Shown here piece by piece: positions 1 to 7,054 of a stretch of DNA of 38,369 nucleotides. The notes below the pieces were generated by a model, which ran no database searches, was not told the DNA's origin, and saw only the letters and a list, made by a program, of their open reading frames with translations. This DNA is from a virus. Numbering within the stretch: position 1 is the first letter of the stretch; each line of letters starts with the position of its first letter. Position numbers and translations under genes: made by a program. Location: positions 1 through 38,369 of the IMG/VR virus record IMGVR_UViG_3300048589_001602. The stretch is one strand, 5' to 3'.

Positions 1-921
1 GAAGTTGTTCGAGCAATTCACGCCGAACGTTTCGTACCATTTGATCCAGGCGCGGCGATGCAGACCAATGTCGTTCAGCATGATCGCGAAGTGCTCGGCA
101 TATTCGTCCGGCACGAGCAGCCATAGCGAGCCATCAGGGAGCAGCGTGTCAGTCGCTTTACACAGCCAGTCGTCGCACCATTCCAAATACTGCTGGTCCG
201 GCAACCTGTCTGCCTTCTGTCCGTCGCCATAATCAACACCGATGTTGTACGGCGGGTCAGCAAACACGAGTCGCGCGTTCTCGACCAGCATCAACTCCTC
301 GCAGCAGTCGCCGAGCACCACCTTCCAGTTCGATTGCTTCGCAGGTTGCGACTTGACCTCAGCCGCCTTCTGCTCGAGCTCGCGACGCTTCTGCTCGCGC
401 TTCACTTCCTGCTTGGCCTGCGTGACTTTTAGCTCACCGCTCTTAATCTTCTCGAACGTCTCCGGCGATTCAGCTTTAATCTTCTTGGCGTCGCTAACGT
501 AGCGCGGACTGACGCCGACCTTACTTGCCGCCTTTTCCGATGCCTTGCCTTGCTCCGATAAAGAGGGCATTTGTGCCCTACTTTTCGGCGGCCGCCCCTT
601 GGGTGTGACTTCTGGCTTTTCAAAATGCGGCAGCAGCTCAACCGCCACCGCCGCCTTCTGACTTGGCGTCAGGTGACGACGCTCGCCGTTCAGGGCCCAG
701 ACGTATTCACCAGGCGTTTGGCCCTGGAGGTCGATGTCGACAAACTCCGGCTCGACGCCTGCGATCTTGCACGCCTTGAGCCGGTGCCGTCCGTCGATGA
801 CCTTGCCCTTGAACAGCTCGATGGGAACAAGCAGTCCGTTCTGCTTGATGCTCGCGGCGAGCTCGTTCAGCTCGTCGGCCTGCATCTCCGGCAACGCTTT
901 CGCAGCAGGGTGAATATCCAC
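1..921 (-). CDS. ParB-domain DNA adenine methyltransferase, N-terminal 307 residues (cut by window edge)
   Basis: Reads from a GTG at 921 and stays open to base 1, where the window ends. GGAGG lies six bases upstream of the GTG, which decides the start. Residues about 1-70 form a ParB-type N-terminal domain with the motif GRHRLKAC. A charged helical linker follows (KREQKRRELEQKAAEVK), then the methyltransferase motif IV region ARLVFADPPYNIGVDYG. The DPPY motif lies before the FCGSGTT motif seen in the other copy, an order typical of beta-class N6-adenine or N4-cytosine methyltransferases. It probably methylates phage or host DNA, with the ParB domain aiding DNA contact (inference). If the genome is circular, the gene continues at 37447 and ends at 37055, giving a 437-residue protein. 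The HTH gene at 1084-1323 lies upstream on the same strand. Confidence 0.85.
   Translation of the reverse strand, partial: MDIHPAAKALPEMQADELNELAASIKQNGLLVPIELFKGKVIDGRHRLKACKIAGVEPEFVDIDLQGQTPGEYVWALNGERRHLTPSQKAAVAVELLPHFEKPEVTPKGRPPKSRAQMPSLSEQGKASEKAASKVGVSPRYVSDAKKIKAESPETFEKIKSGELKVTQAKQEVKREQKRRELEQKAAEVKSQPAKQSNWKVVLGDCCEELMLVENARLVFADPPYNIGVDYGDGQKADRLPDQQYLEWCDDWLCKATDTLLPDGSLWLLVPDEYAEHFAIMLNDIGLHRRAWIKWYETFGVNCSNNF
1..921. repeat. Terminal near-repeat, left copy
   Basis: Matches 37448-38369 along its whole length. By eye there are about 34 substitutions and one indel (three G versus four G near 693-695). Most substitutions fall at third codon positions of the methyltransferase frame. 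The repeat begins exactly at base 1, and its partner ends exactly at the last base, as expected for overlapping ends of a circular contig. Identical ends would be expected of a physical terminal repeat, so strain mixture is the simpler explanation. Confidence 0.9.
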
Positions 922-927
922 GCAAAG

Positions 928-949
928 CCTCCGTGCGACGTTCCGTCGC
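928..949 (-). promoter_or_regulatory. Candidate CsrA-binding leader of the methyltransferase gene
   Basis: In the transcript of the minus strand, a 5-bp hairpin GCGAC-GGAAC-GUCGC (949 to 935) presents GGA in its loop. It is followed at once by CACGGAGG (935 to 928), whose GGAGG is the SD of the GTG start at 921. A GGA in a hairpin loop plus a second GGA over the SD is the usual arrangement of CsrA-repressed messages. This phage encodes a CsrA. Binding is inferred. Confidence 0.45.
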
Positions 950-966
950 CGTTTCGATTCCTGGAA

Positions 967-1000
967 GGCTTTCGCTTGGCAGAATGCCAAAAAGAAAGCC
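967..1000. other. Long imperfect hairpin upstream of the methyltransferase gene
   Basis: Two nested perfect stems are visible: GGCTTTC (967-973) with GAAAGCC (994-1000), and TTGGCA (976-981) with TGCCAA (985-990) around a 3-base loop. It lies in the 162-base stretch 922-1083, which holds no convincing gene. No T-run follows on either strand, so it does not look like an intrinsic terminator. It could be a structured leader between the HTH gene and the methyltransferase gene. Confidence 0.5.
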
Positions 1001-1083
1001 GACGATGAGTCGCAGCGCTACGGCTGCTTGTCATGTCGGCTGATGTTATCGAATTCAATTACACCCAGTCAAGAGTGTTTTTC

Positions 1084-1323
1084 TCAGCTCGCGATTTTTT
1101 GCGTCTTCGGATCGGCCAAAAGCCTTTCGAGTGGGACACTTACGGCTACAGAAATTTCCTCGCACCGGTCGATACTGGGCACGTTTTTGCCTTGTAGCAA
1201 GTTGGAAATGTACGCCGGAGAAGTGCCGATTACGCCAGCAAGCGAGCGCACGGACAAACCCTGTAGCTCCATTGCCACTTTCACGTTGTGCCGAAAGTTG
1301 TCGAAGTACTTCACAGTTTCCAT
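1084..1323 (-). CDS. Cro/CI-family HTH transcriptional regulator
   Basis: A 79-residue protein made almost entirely of an XRE-type helix-turn-helix domain. Helices two and three are visible at residues about 25-45 (LSVRSLAGVIGTSPAYISNLL), followed by the GKNVPSIDRCEEIS stretch typical of the family. It lacks the C-terminal dimerisation or cleavage domain of CI-type repressors, so a Cro-like or short repressor role is likely. It starts inside the end of the upstream gene (1311-1586) and is followed by the methyltransferase gene on the same strand. It lies between the leftward early genes and the rightward plus-strand block, the usual place for a lysogeny switch gene. Which gene it controls is not visible. 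Confidence 0.85.
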   Translation of the reverse strand: METVKYFDNFRHNVKVAMELQGLSVRSLAGVIGTSPAYISNLLQGKNVPSIDRCEEISVAVSVPLERLLADPKTQKIAS

Positions 1324-1586
1324 TCCCGCATGTTACTATTTGCAGTGCCACTTGGAAAGGCACATGTCATTCCGTCAATTTTCAAAGGAGCTGCGTCGCC
1401 TTCGACCTCGTTGAATTCGAAGTGCACAATGCCGCCCCGGTCCTTGATTCGGAGTAGCGTGAATGGCGCGAACGAGATTTCGTCGGTCATGCAATGCATG
1501 GCCAAGTTGTCGATTAGTTCCTGGACGGTCCGTGGCTGGACTGGCGCAGGATGGTTAACTGTTATCTGCCTTTTGGAGTGTCCCAT
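1311..1586 (-). CDS. Hypothetical protein upstream of the HTH regulator
   Basis: About 91 residues, not recognised. The middle (for example ISFAPFTLLRIKDRG and IVHFEFNEVEGDAAPL) reads like a folded alpha/beta protein. Codons in this frame favour G or C at the third position, so the frame is probably coding. The start is uncertain: ATG at 1586 shares two bases with the start codon of the divergent plus-strand gene at 1585, and an in-frame ATG at 1625 would overlap that gene. No clear SD precedes either. The stop lies 13 bases inside the HTH gene, suggesting the two are co-translated. Confidence 0.5.
   Translation of the reverse strand: MGHSKRQITVNHPAPVQPRTVQELIDNLAMHCMTDEISFAPFTLLRIKDRGGIVHFEFNEVEGDAAPLKIDGMTCAFPSGTANSNMREWKL
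1370..1390 (+). repeat. 21-base direct repeat, first copy
   Basis: Identical over 21 bases to 1821-1841, and after one mismatch the next three bases match too. The second copy is the spacer plus AAAGGAG SD of the small gene at 1848. The first copy lies in antisense orientation within the 1311-1586 gene and is not followed by a start codon. The length is too great for chance, so it is a duplicated leader fragment or a shared regulatory site. Confidence 0.75.
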
Positions 1587-1812
1587 GCCGATCCATGCCC
1601 CCGTGCTGGTGATTTCAAAAACCATTCTTGTCGCCGCAACGGATGATCCGGATCGGTTCATCGTGCTCGTGTACGTCAACGGGAAGCTTGACGCTTCCTA
1701 CATGGCTACCGACTTGGCCACCGCGAAGAGTCTTGCGATGGACATTGCCAATGACGACTGCCCTCGGTGTTCTCGCATGGCGCTGCTTCGCGAGCGTCCT
1801 GCACTTACTTAA
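1585..1812 (+). CDS. Small hypothetical protein, first gene of the plus-strand block
   Basis: A 75-residue protein not recognised. ATG at 1585 is preceded by GGAG with six bases of spacing. The sequence suggests a small alpha/beta fold: beta-like stretches VLVISKTILVAA and RFIVLVYVNGKL, then a helix ATAKSLAMDIANDD and a CPRC pair near the C-terminus. It starts a run of small plus-strand genes that leads to the integrase. It diverges from the regulator genes, so it probably belongs to the lysogeny side of the switch (inference). Its start codon overlaps the proposed start of the opposite-strand gene at 1586. Confidence 0.65.
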   Translation: MPIHAPVLVISKTILVAATDDPDRFIVLVYVNGKLDASYMATDLATAKSLAMDIANDDCPRCSRMALLRERPALT

Positions 1813-1820
1813 CCCTCAAC

Positions 1821-1841
1821 TTCCGTCAATTTTCAAAGGAG
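1821..1841 (+). repeat. 21-base direct repeat, second copy, carrying an SD
   Basis: Exact partner of 1370-1390. Its last bases AAAGGAG form the SD of the small gene starting at ATG 1848, with six bases of spacing. Confidence 0.75.
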
Positions 1842-1847
1842 ATGCCC

Positions 1848-2034
1848 ATGTCCGAATCCCAACCCAACGAACTTCCGCAGGATATAGCCCACGCTCGCCG
1901 CGAGGCGATCTGGGCAGCGAATCGCATTCTCGAGAAGCAGTGTCCATCGGCTGAGCAGGTCATTGACTTCGCGGGGGAAATCGAGGCGTACCTGCTTAAT
2001 CGAGGCGTACCTGCTTCGCCCGGTTGCCGAATAG
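1848..2034 (+). pseudogene. Small helical protein gene, frameshifted by a 19-bp tandem duplication
   Basis: ATG at 1848 has a good SD (AAAGGAG). The reading frame runs through helical sequence (ARREAIWAANRILEK, then SAEQVIDFAGEIEAYLL) into a 19-bp tandem duplication at 1980-2016. Removing one unit restores a frame ending ...EIEAYLLRPVAE and a TAG at 2032, giving a 55-residue protein. That end matches the related gene at 2483-2668, which reads EIEAFVTRPAVSVSIG and stops. With the duplication the frame misses this stop and continues in frame through the start of the next gene to 2312, predicting a 154-residue fusion. Whether the fusion is made is unknown. Confidence 0.6.
1980..2016 (+). repeat. 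19-bp tandem duplication
   Basis: Unit one spans 1980-1998 and unit two begins at 1999 and matches for 18 bases. The unit is not a multiple of three, so the duplication shifts the reading frame of the small gene that contains it. Confidence 0.9.
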
Positions 2035-2090
2035 TTGCACCAATCGCGATCGTTCCCGATTTTCTTTTCACTGAATCAAAGGAAACTCCC

Positions 2091-2312
2091 ATGTCCGCCG
2101 ATTACGCCATTCCCAGCACTCGCAAAACGACCGAACACCTGACCTACTTGATCCCAAACATCACCATGCGTGTCATGATTGATCGAGAAGAGGACGAACC
2201 GGAACTACATCTCACAAACGAAGAGCTGCAAACGATCGTGCGGCACTGCAGATCCGACGCGATTCTCCTTTCGGCTGAAAGTGTTCGACGCATTCTCAAA
2301 GAAGAAGGTTAG
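2091..2312 (+). CDS. Small hypothetical protein
   Basis: A 73-residue protein starting MSADYAIPSTRK at ATG 2091, with AAAGGAAA five bases upstream as SD. The C-terminal half is acidic and helical (EEDEPELHLTNEELQTIVRHC). Its first residues MSAD match those of the neighbour at 2483, and both are preceded by similar leaders, so the small plus-strand genes probably share a regulatory or evolutionary origin. It also forms the C-terminal part of the read-through frame that starts at 1848. Function not recognised. Confidence 0.65.
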   Translation: MSADYAIPSTRKTTEHLTYLIPNITMRVMIDREEDEPELHLTNEELQTIVRHCRSDAILLSAESVRRILKEEG

Positions 2313-2446
2313 GTCGCCTTCGGCCTGTCTTCCTCCAGCGCTTCGACTACTTCCTTGACTAAGCTCGTTATCATCTCGACCGCTAGGCCTATGTCTTTCG
2401 TTCGCTTCAAATCGTCAAGCCGTAGGTTCGCTTCGTCGATCGTCAT
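2309..2446 (-). CDS. Possible small acidic helical protein on the opposite strand
   Basis: A 45-residue reading frame from ATG 2446 fills the gap between two plus-strand genes. It overlaps the end of the 2091-2312 gene by four bases. The translation is a regular amphipathic helix (DEANLRLDDLKRTKDIGLAVEM, then TSLVKEVVEALEED), more protein-like than expected by chance. A G-rich stretch about eight bases before the ATG could serve as SD. Its orientation is opposite to its neighbours, and no homology is recognised. Confidence 0.4.
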   Translation of the reverse strand: MTIDEANLRLDDLKRTKDIGLAVEMITSLVKEVVEALEEDRPKAT

Positions 2447-2482
2447 TTAATCCGCCCCCTTACCTAAAAAGGAATGGTCCCC

Positions 2483-2668
2483 ATGTCCGCTGACAAACAA
2501 TCGCTTTCCCCCGACACGCGCGCGATGATCCGTGAGAACGCCATTCGCCAAGCTTTGCTGTTGAAGAGGGTCGCCCCGGCTGAGACGCAGGGCCGCTCGA
2601 TCATTGAGATCGCGGCCGAGATCGAGGCATTTGTGACTCGCCCCGCGGTGTCGGTATCTATCGGGTGA
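2483..2668 (+). CDS. Small helical protein, paralogue of the gene at 1848
   Basis: A 61-residue protein. ATG 2483 is preferred over ATG 2474 because the protein then begins MSADK like its neighbours and sits at a usable distance from the AAAAAGGAA SD. The order of elements matches the 1848 gene: a helix around AIRQALLLKRVAPAE, then EIAAEIEAFV followed by a short RP-containing tail. The two are likely paralogues from a local duplication. Function not recognised; small acidic helical proteins at this place may be antirepressors or decoys, but nothing in the sequence proves it. Confidence 0.65.
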   Translation: MSADKQSLSPDTRAMIRENAIRQALLLKRVAPAETQGRSIIEIAAEIEAFVTRPAVSVSIG

Positions 2669-2716
2669 CTCGTTTTCATCTGACCTCTCCGTAACCCTCT
2701 GACATAGGATCCTCCG

Positions 2717-2887
2717 ATGAAGACATTGAAAGTTGGCGATGGACCCGATGAGGTATGGTTTAGAGTGCGGGCCGACGCTGCCGACTGTAAAAACACCAGT
2801 CATCGAACGACTGAAAAGTGGGCGATACTGGACTCCAACGGTAGGGTTTACTGCGTAGAGACGGGGCATCCGTTTCGCCCAGCATGA
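2717..2887 (+). CDS. Small hypothetical protein
   Basis: A 56-residue protein with AGGA seven bases before ATG 2717. It contains a WFRVRADAADCKNTSH segment and a beta-rich end (KWAILDSNGRVYCVETGHPFRP), with two cysteines that could pair or bind metal. It lies between the small plus-strand genes and the integrase and is not recognised. The 77 bases after it (2888-2964) hold no gene that I can support. Confidence 0.6.
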   Translation: MKTLKVGDGPDEVWFRVRADAADCKNTSHRTTEKWAILDSNGRVYCVETGHPFRPA

Positions 2888-2964
2888 ACTAAGCTTAGGA
2901 CGTAGGGACCGCGGAGGCGTGGATCAGGGAGGTTTACTGGCTCGACCTGAATGATTTCCCACCC

Positions 2965-3825
2965 ATGTTCGTTCAAGAATTGGCGGATACCTACCGCCTC
3001 CGGAACCTGCGTTCCGCGTCCTCGGATTCAATCCGGCTCTGGAACATCTCCCTTCGTATGTTCGATCGCTTCCTAGGCCGGCAAGCGACCACTGATGACT
3101 TCGACGATGACGTCATGGCGCGCTTCGTCGTCTGGCGGCGCCAAACGGTGTCAGCTGGCACCGTGAACCGGGACCTCGGCAGCCTGCTGGCCCTCTGGCG
3201 ATGGGCGCACCGAACCGGTCAGGTTGCGCGATGGCCGCAAGTGGAGCTGGAGAAAGTGCCAAACCGGACGCCGATCGCCTGGACCCAGGATGAATTCAAT
3301 TTGCTGCTATCCACCGCGAAGCAGTCCCGTGGATTCGTCGGATGCGTCCAGGCGTCCGACTGGTGGACGGCGTTACTGTTGACGCTGTTTGACACGGGTG
3401 AGCGGATTAACGCGGTTCTGCTGTTGAGCTGGTCAGCTGTGCAGTTGGACTCCGGCTGGGTTCGATTCCCAGCAGAGGCCAGGAAGGGGCAGCGCGAGGA
3501 CAGCCTTGCAAAGATCCATGAAGACACCTGCCAGGCAATCACCAAGCTGCGGGGCAAATGCCGAGAAAGAGTCTTTGACTGGCCTTACACCCGCAACTAC
3601 ATCTGGAAGCTGTACGGCGATCTGCTCACGCAAGCCGGGCTGCCCAACGATCGCAGCCGCAAGTTCCACTGCGTCCGGAAGACGACCGCGAGCTACGTCG
3701 AGGCAGCTGGCGGGAACGCGACCAACGCTCTGAGACATTCCAGCCGAAAGACAACGCTCGCCTACCTGGATCCCCGCATCGTGCAGCCGGCGCAGGCGAC
3801 GGATTTCCTCTGGCGGCCGGAATAG
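2965..3825 (+). CDS. int: Tyrosine recombinase (phage integrase)
   Basis: A 286-residue site-specific recombinase that would integrate and excise the phage genome. An N-terminal SAM-like core-binding domain (about residues 1-90) precedes the catalytic domain (about 105-286). The full catalytic set is visible: Arg in DTGERINAV, Lys in EARKGQ, the HxxR box FHCVRKTT, His in ALRHSSRKTT and the nucleophile Tyr in LAYLDP. The length is slightly below the 300-400 usual for phage integrases, because the arm-type DNA-binding N-terminus is short or absent. ATG 2965 has only a weak SD. The gene converges with the minus-strand membrane protein at 3826 with no gap, so no terminator lies between them. An attP core was not identified. 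Confidence 0.93.
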   Translation: MFVQELADTYRLRNLRSASSDSIRLWNISLRMFDRFLGRQATTDDFDDDVMARFVVWRRQTVSAGTVNRDLGSLLALWRWAHRTGQVARWPQVELEKVPNRTPIAWTQDEFNLLLSTAKQSRGFVGCVQASDWWTALLLTLFDTGERINAVLLLSWSAVQLDSGWVRFPAEARKGQREDSLAKIHEDTCQAITKLRGKCRERVFDWPYTRNYIWKLYGDLLTQAGLPNDRSRKFHCVRKTTASYVEAAGGNATNALRHSSRKTTLAYLDPRIVQPAQATDFLWRPE

Positions 3826-4275
3826 CTACGGCATCCGGTTGATCAACGAGTCAACCGATTTCTGAATCTGTGCTAGACGAGACTCGAGCGTGTCGAACCG
3901 CTCGGTGATCTTGACCTTGTCCGCCTGCCAATCGGCAACGCGGACGTGATCGGCCCGTAGTTGCTTGATGGCGGCCAGCAGCTCGCCCTTGGTCAGCGAG
4001 ACATCGTTGCGGACCGCGTCGAGCGACGTGGCCATGTTGGTGAGCGCGTGCGAATGATCCTGCAGGACGCGCACCACCTCGCTCTGCTCATCGAGCTGCC
4101 GTGCTGCGACCATCTTCCAGGTGCTGGTCGCCCAAACTTCTTTGACGACGAATGTGACGGCACCGCCGCCAAGCGTCAGGCAGGCAGCGATCACCAGCAG
4201 AGAGATTTTGCCGATGTAGACCATCTCCCCATTCGGCTCCTGCTTCATCCCAAGCCACTTTCGTTCACGTGTCAT
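3826..4275 (-). CDS. Membrane-anchored coiled-coil protein
   Basis: A 149-residue protein with a short cytoplasmic N-terminus, one transmembrane segment (about residues 20-45, GKISLLVIAACLTLGGG) and a long helical, probably coiled-coil region to the end (LDEQSEVVRVLQDHSHALTN through RLAQIQKSVDSLINRM). AAAGG stands seven bases before the ATG. It is the last gene of the leftward unit, just after the fibre genes. N-terminal anchor plus periplasmic coiled coil resembles inner-membrane spanin-like or holin-accessory proteins, but this is inference from topology only. Confidence 0.7.
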   Translation of the reverse strand: MTRERKWLGMKQEPNGEMVYIGKISLLVIAACLTLGGGAVTFVVKEVWATSTWKMVAARQLDEQSEVVRVLQDHSHALTNMATSLDAVRNDVSLTKGELLAAIKQLRADHVRVADWQADKVKITERFDTLESRLAQIQKSVDSLINRMP

Positions 4276-4289
4276 CGGATCGCCTTTCG

Positions 4290-7013
4290 CTAATCCGTGA
4301 AGTTGTAAGTGTCTGCCTGCGTCTGCAGACTCACGGCGGCACTGGACGCCGGATCAAAACCGCTATCGGTTGATGTTCCGTCTGCCTGATACCCTCGCAG
4401 GTTGTTCCCCGTCATCAGGACCTGCGTTGGATTGAATACCGTACCGCCAACCGAGAATTTGTTGGTCGTCTTTTGCAGATCATTGAAGGTGATGCGAATG
4501 TTGTCGGGCGTCGATGACTCAATAAAGATTGCACTCGCGCCTTCACCGGAAGCACCCTGCCCGCAGTTGTTGAACTCGCAGTTGCTGACGACGTGGCCTT
4601 CTCCGTGCTCAAGATAGACGCCCGATCCGACGCAGTCATCAATCACACAATTTCGGATCCTGCATCTGTCCAGTCCACGCGTACCACCGGCAGCGTCTTC
4701 GATGACCATGATGCCACGCCAGCAGTTCCGGATGTTGCAGTTTTCGACAACGTTATCCTCACCCTGGATGTAGATTCCGTTCGTCAGTCCGGATCCGATG
4801 ACAGTGCAGTTTCTGAAGATCGTCGCGCGTGACCGAGACTGAAATCCTCGATTCGACGCCCCGTTGATCGGTACCAGTGGATTGGCTTCGCTTGGCGCGA
4901 CGGCAACGCAGTTCTGAAACGTAACAGCGTACCCCGCCTCGTGCGTGTCGAATGGCACGAGGCTGGATGTGGCGGACCCGTTCATGGATGCCTGCACGTT
5001 GTCGACCACCACGTTCCGCGGCGTACCCCAGCGAACACTGCCGGTTGATGGAGCCGTCGTGGTAAACAAGTGTCGGCAGCCGACGCCAACCGAATCGGAA
5101 AACGTGAATCGGTTCACCAGTCCCGCGATGACACCGTAACCCTCGCCCGAGTCGTACGACTTCTTGTTCTGAATCACGCAGTTCGTGACGAGGCAATTTG
5201 CCGAGTAGTTGAACAGTGCTTCGTTGGGCGCCGGGGCCTCCCACTTTACGTTTTGCACCACGACGTTTTCGCATGTCCGGAAGTCCAACGATGCGAGTGT
5301 TGGTGCCGCGGATCCCGACCAGCCGAGCGTGATGTCCTGCACGGTAATGCCGGAAAGCATGTCGAGCTTGACGATCCGGGGATTTACCGTGAGCGGATCG
5401 ATTACGACGTCATCGAAAATAACGTAATCAGGTCCGTCGATCGTATGGGTTCCGCTGCCAACCGACGTAATGTTGATGGCCGTCCCGCCCGGTGTTGCCG
5501 CCAGCTTGAACGTCGTCGAAAACTTCCAGTAGTGGACGCCGGTACCGGCCGAGGTGAGATTTACCGCTGCGCCACCATTGGTCAGAGAGAGCTGGAACGT
5601 GTTGGTTGCGGCATTGATGACGTAGTAGCTTGTACCAGCCGTCAATCCTCCGGGTAGCGTCGCACTGCTCACGACCGTCACGATCTGCCCGTTTGATCGA
5701 CCATGTGCTGTGCTCGTGATCGTCTCGGTACCGGTGTCGATGCTTTCGAGGCGGCCGGTAACGTAGTTCGAGTCCCGCACGTAGTACTCACCGGCCGCGA
5801 GCCCACCTGGAAACGTACCGGATGTGGCAACAGTGACGACCGTATTATCGTCCAGATGGTGCGATTGGCTCGTGCAGACATCCGTGCCGGCGTCCACGGT
5901 GAATGACTGCGGCGAGCTCGTCGCCCGAAACTCCTTGACCTGATGCACCTCCGCGGGTGAATGTTCAAGCGATGGAGAGAACGAGAAGCCCGTCAACACG
6001 TCATCAGCAAGCACGCAGAACCAATCACCTGCTGCGAGAAATCCCCCGGGAACTTCGAGCGTCGAGGCTGACGCGGCTGTCGGGCTGATCTTCCTTGACG
6101 TCTGCGAAAATACGCTGTAGTTGCGATTCCAGCCGATACTGGCATTGTCAACTAACTCTATCTCCGGATCCGTGCCAAGCCTCCCGCGGATCGATACCGG
6201 CGCGAGGAAGTTGTGCGATGCGTTCAGCACGCATTTACCTACGATCTCGACCGCGCCTCTTCCCTTCGCATTGAGAGTCGACACCGCAGCCGCAAACCTA
6301 GCGTTATCGATCGCGGCGACTCCAGCACCTCTAATCGTGATCGTGTCCGTCGAATTTGGCGGACCACGCAGTGCAACTACCGCACGGAAGCTCGACACGC
6401 CGACGCGCATGACCACCAGCACCGGGACAGATTCCTCGACCGCATCAGCCGGCTTCACGGGAACATAATCTCCCACCGACGCGTCCCAGTAGACGTAGCG
6501 ACCGCTGGTAGAGACATCGTACGACGCGCCGCCCTCGAGCATTGAGACCGGCACATCCACCACTCCGCCCATCGGCATCACGCGGATGTTATCGACATCG
6601 ATGGCTTGGACAAGAACCCAGTCCACTCGATGTGCACTGTTGGTGTCATCATAGATCGACGTCCCATGCAGTGGCTTACCGACGTCCCCGCTCACAAGAC
6701 CGTGGGATGTCGCCTCAATCACTTGCGACTGAACCGCAAGCTGGATCTGATCGAGGCCGATGTCCTTTCCGATGCCTGGCGTAGACGCCTGGATGTCCGC
6801 AGCATAGATCCTGATCTTCGATGCATCAGTGACATCATTAGCGTTGAGGTCGGGAACGGATGGGTCGCTAATTCGCTGCCCAAATGCCACGCTGGCCAGC
6901 AGCAGTACTGCGATGATGGAACGCATTGTCACTGCAAGTCCCTTTGGAAATAGCTTCCGGTGCGTGTCACCGCAACGAGCGCAGCCCACGACGTCCAGTT
7001 CGATCACGTCCAT
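4290..7013 (-). CDS. Large beta-helix tail fibre or spike protein with signal-like N-terminus
   Basis: About 907 residues from ATG 7013 (GAGG nine bases upstream). An internal GTG at 6932 with AAAGGGA six bases upstream would skip the first 27 codons and put a Sec-type signal (MRSIIAVLLLASVAFGQ) at the N-terminus. Residues about 380-520 hold repeats of the phage fibre type, e.g. LPGGLTAGTSYYVI and FQLSLTNGGAAVNL. Residues about 590-860 form a right-handed parallel beta-helix, with short recurring N-C strands (VVENCNIRNC, RCRIRNCVIDDC, VVSNCEFNNC). It is probably a receptor-binding spike, possibly with polysaccharide-degrading activity, though no catalytic site was identified. It follows the related fibre gene at 7055. 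Confidence 0.8.
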   Translation of the reverse strand: MDVIELDVVGCARCGDTHRKLFPKGLAVTMRSIIAVLLLASVAFGQRISDPSVPDLNANDVTDASKIRIYAADIQASTPGIGKDIGLDQIQLAVQSQVIEATSHGLVSGDVGKPLHGTSIYDDTNSAHRVDWVLVQAIDVDNIRVMPMGGVVDVPVSMLEGGASYDVSTSGRYVYWDASVGDYVPVKPADAVEESVPVLVVMRVGVSSFRAVVALRGPPNSTDTITIRGAGVAAIDNARFAAAVSTLNAKGRGAVEIVGKCVLNASHNFLAPVSIRGRLGTDPEIELVDNASIGWNRNYSVFSQTSRKISPTAASASTLEVPGGFLAAGDWFCVLADDVLTGFSFSPSLEHSPAEVHQVKEFRATSSPQSFTVDAGTDVCTSQSHHLDDNTVVTVATSGTFPGGLAAGEYYVRDSNYVTGRLESIDTGTETITSTAHGRSNGQIVTVVSSATLPGGLTAGTSYYVINAATNTFQLSLTNGGAAVNLTSAGTGVHYWKFSTTFKLAATPGGTAINITSVGSGTHTIDGPDYVIFDDVVIDPLTVNPRIVKLDMLSGITVQDITLGWSGSAAPTLASLDFRTCENVVVQNVKWEAPAPNEALFNYSANCLVTNCVIQNKKSYDSGEGYGVIAGLVNRFTFSDSVGVGCRHLFTTTAPSTGSVRWGTPRNVVVDNVQASMNGSATSSLVPFDTHEAGYAVTFQNCVAVAPSEANPLVPINGASNRGFQSRSRATIFRNCTVIGSGLTNGIYIQGEDNVVENCNIRNCWRGIMVIEDAAGGTRGLDRCRIRNCVIDDCVGSGVYLEHGEGHVVSNCEFNNCGQGASGEGASAIFIESSTPDNIRITFNDLQKTTNKFSVGGTVFNPTQVLMTGNNLRGYQADGTSTDSGFDPASSAAVSLQTQADTYNFTD

Positions 7014-7054
7014 TTCGTTGATCCTCGTTCGCCGATTCGCGATGCGGGTGGGGG

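Noticed and set aside
867-1058. Minus-strand frame of 63 codons overlapping the methyltransferase start
   Set aside because: Basic, low-quality translation in a different frame; the methyltransferase GTG with GGAGG explains the region better.
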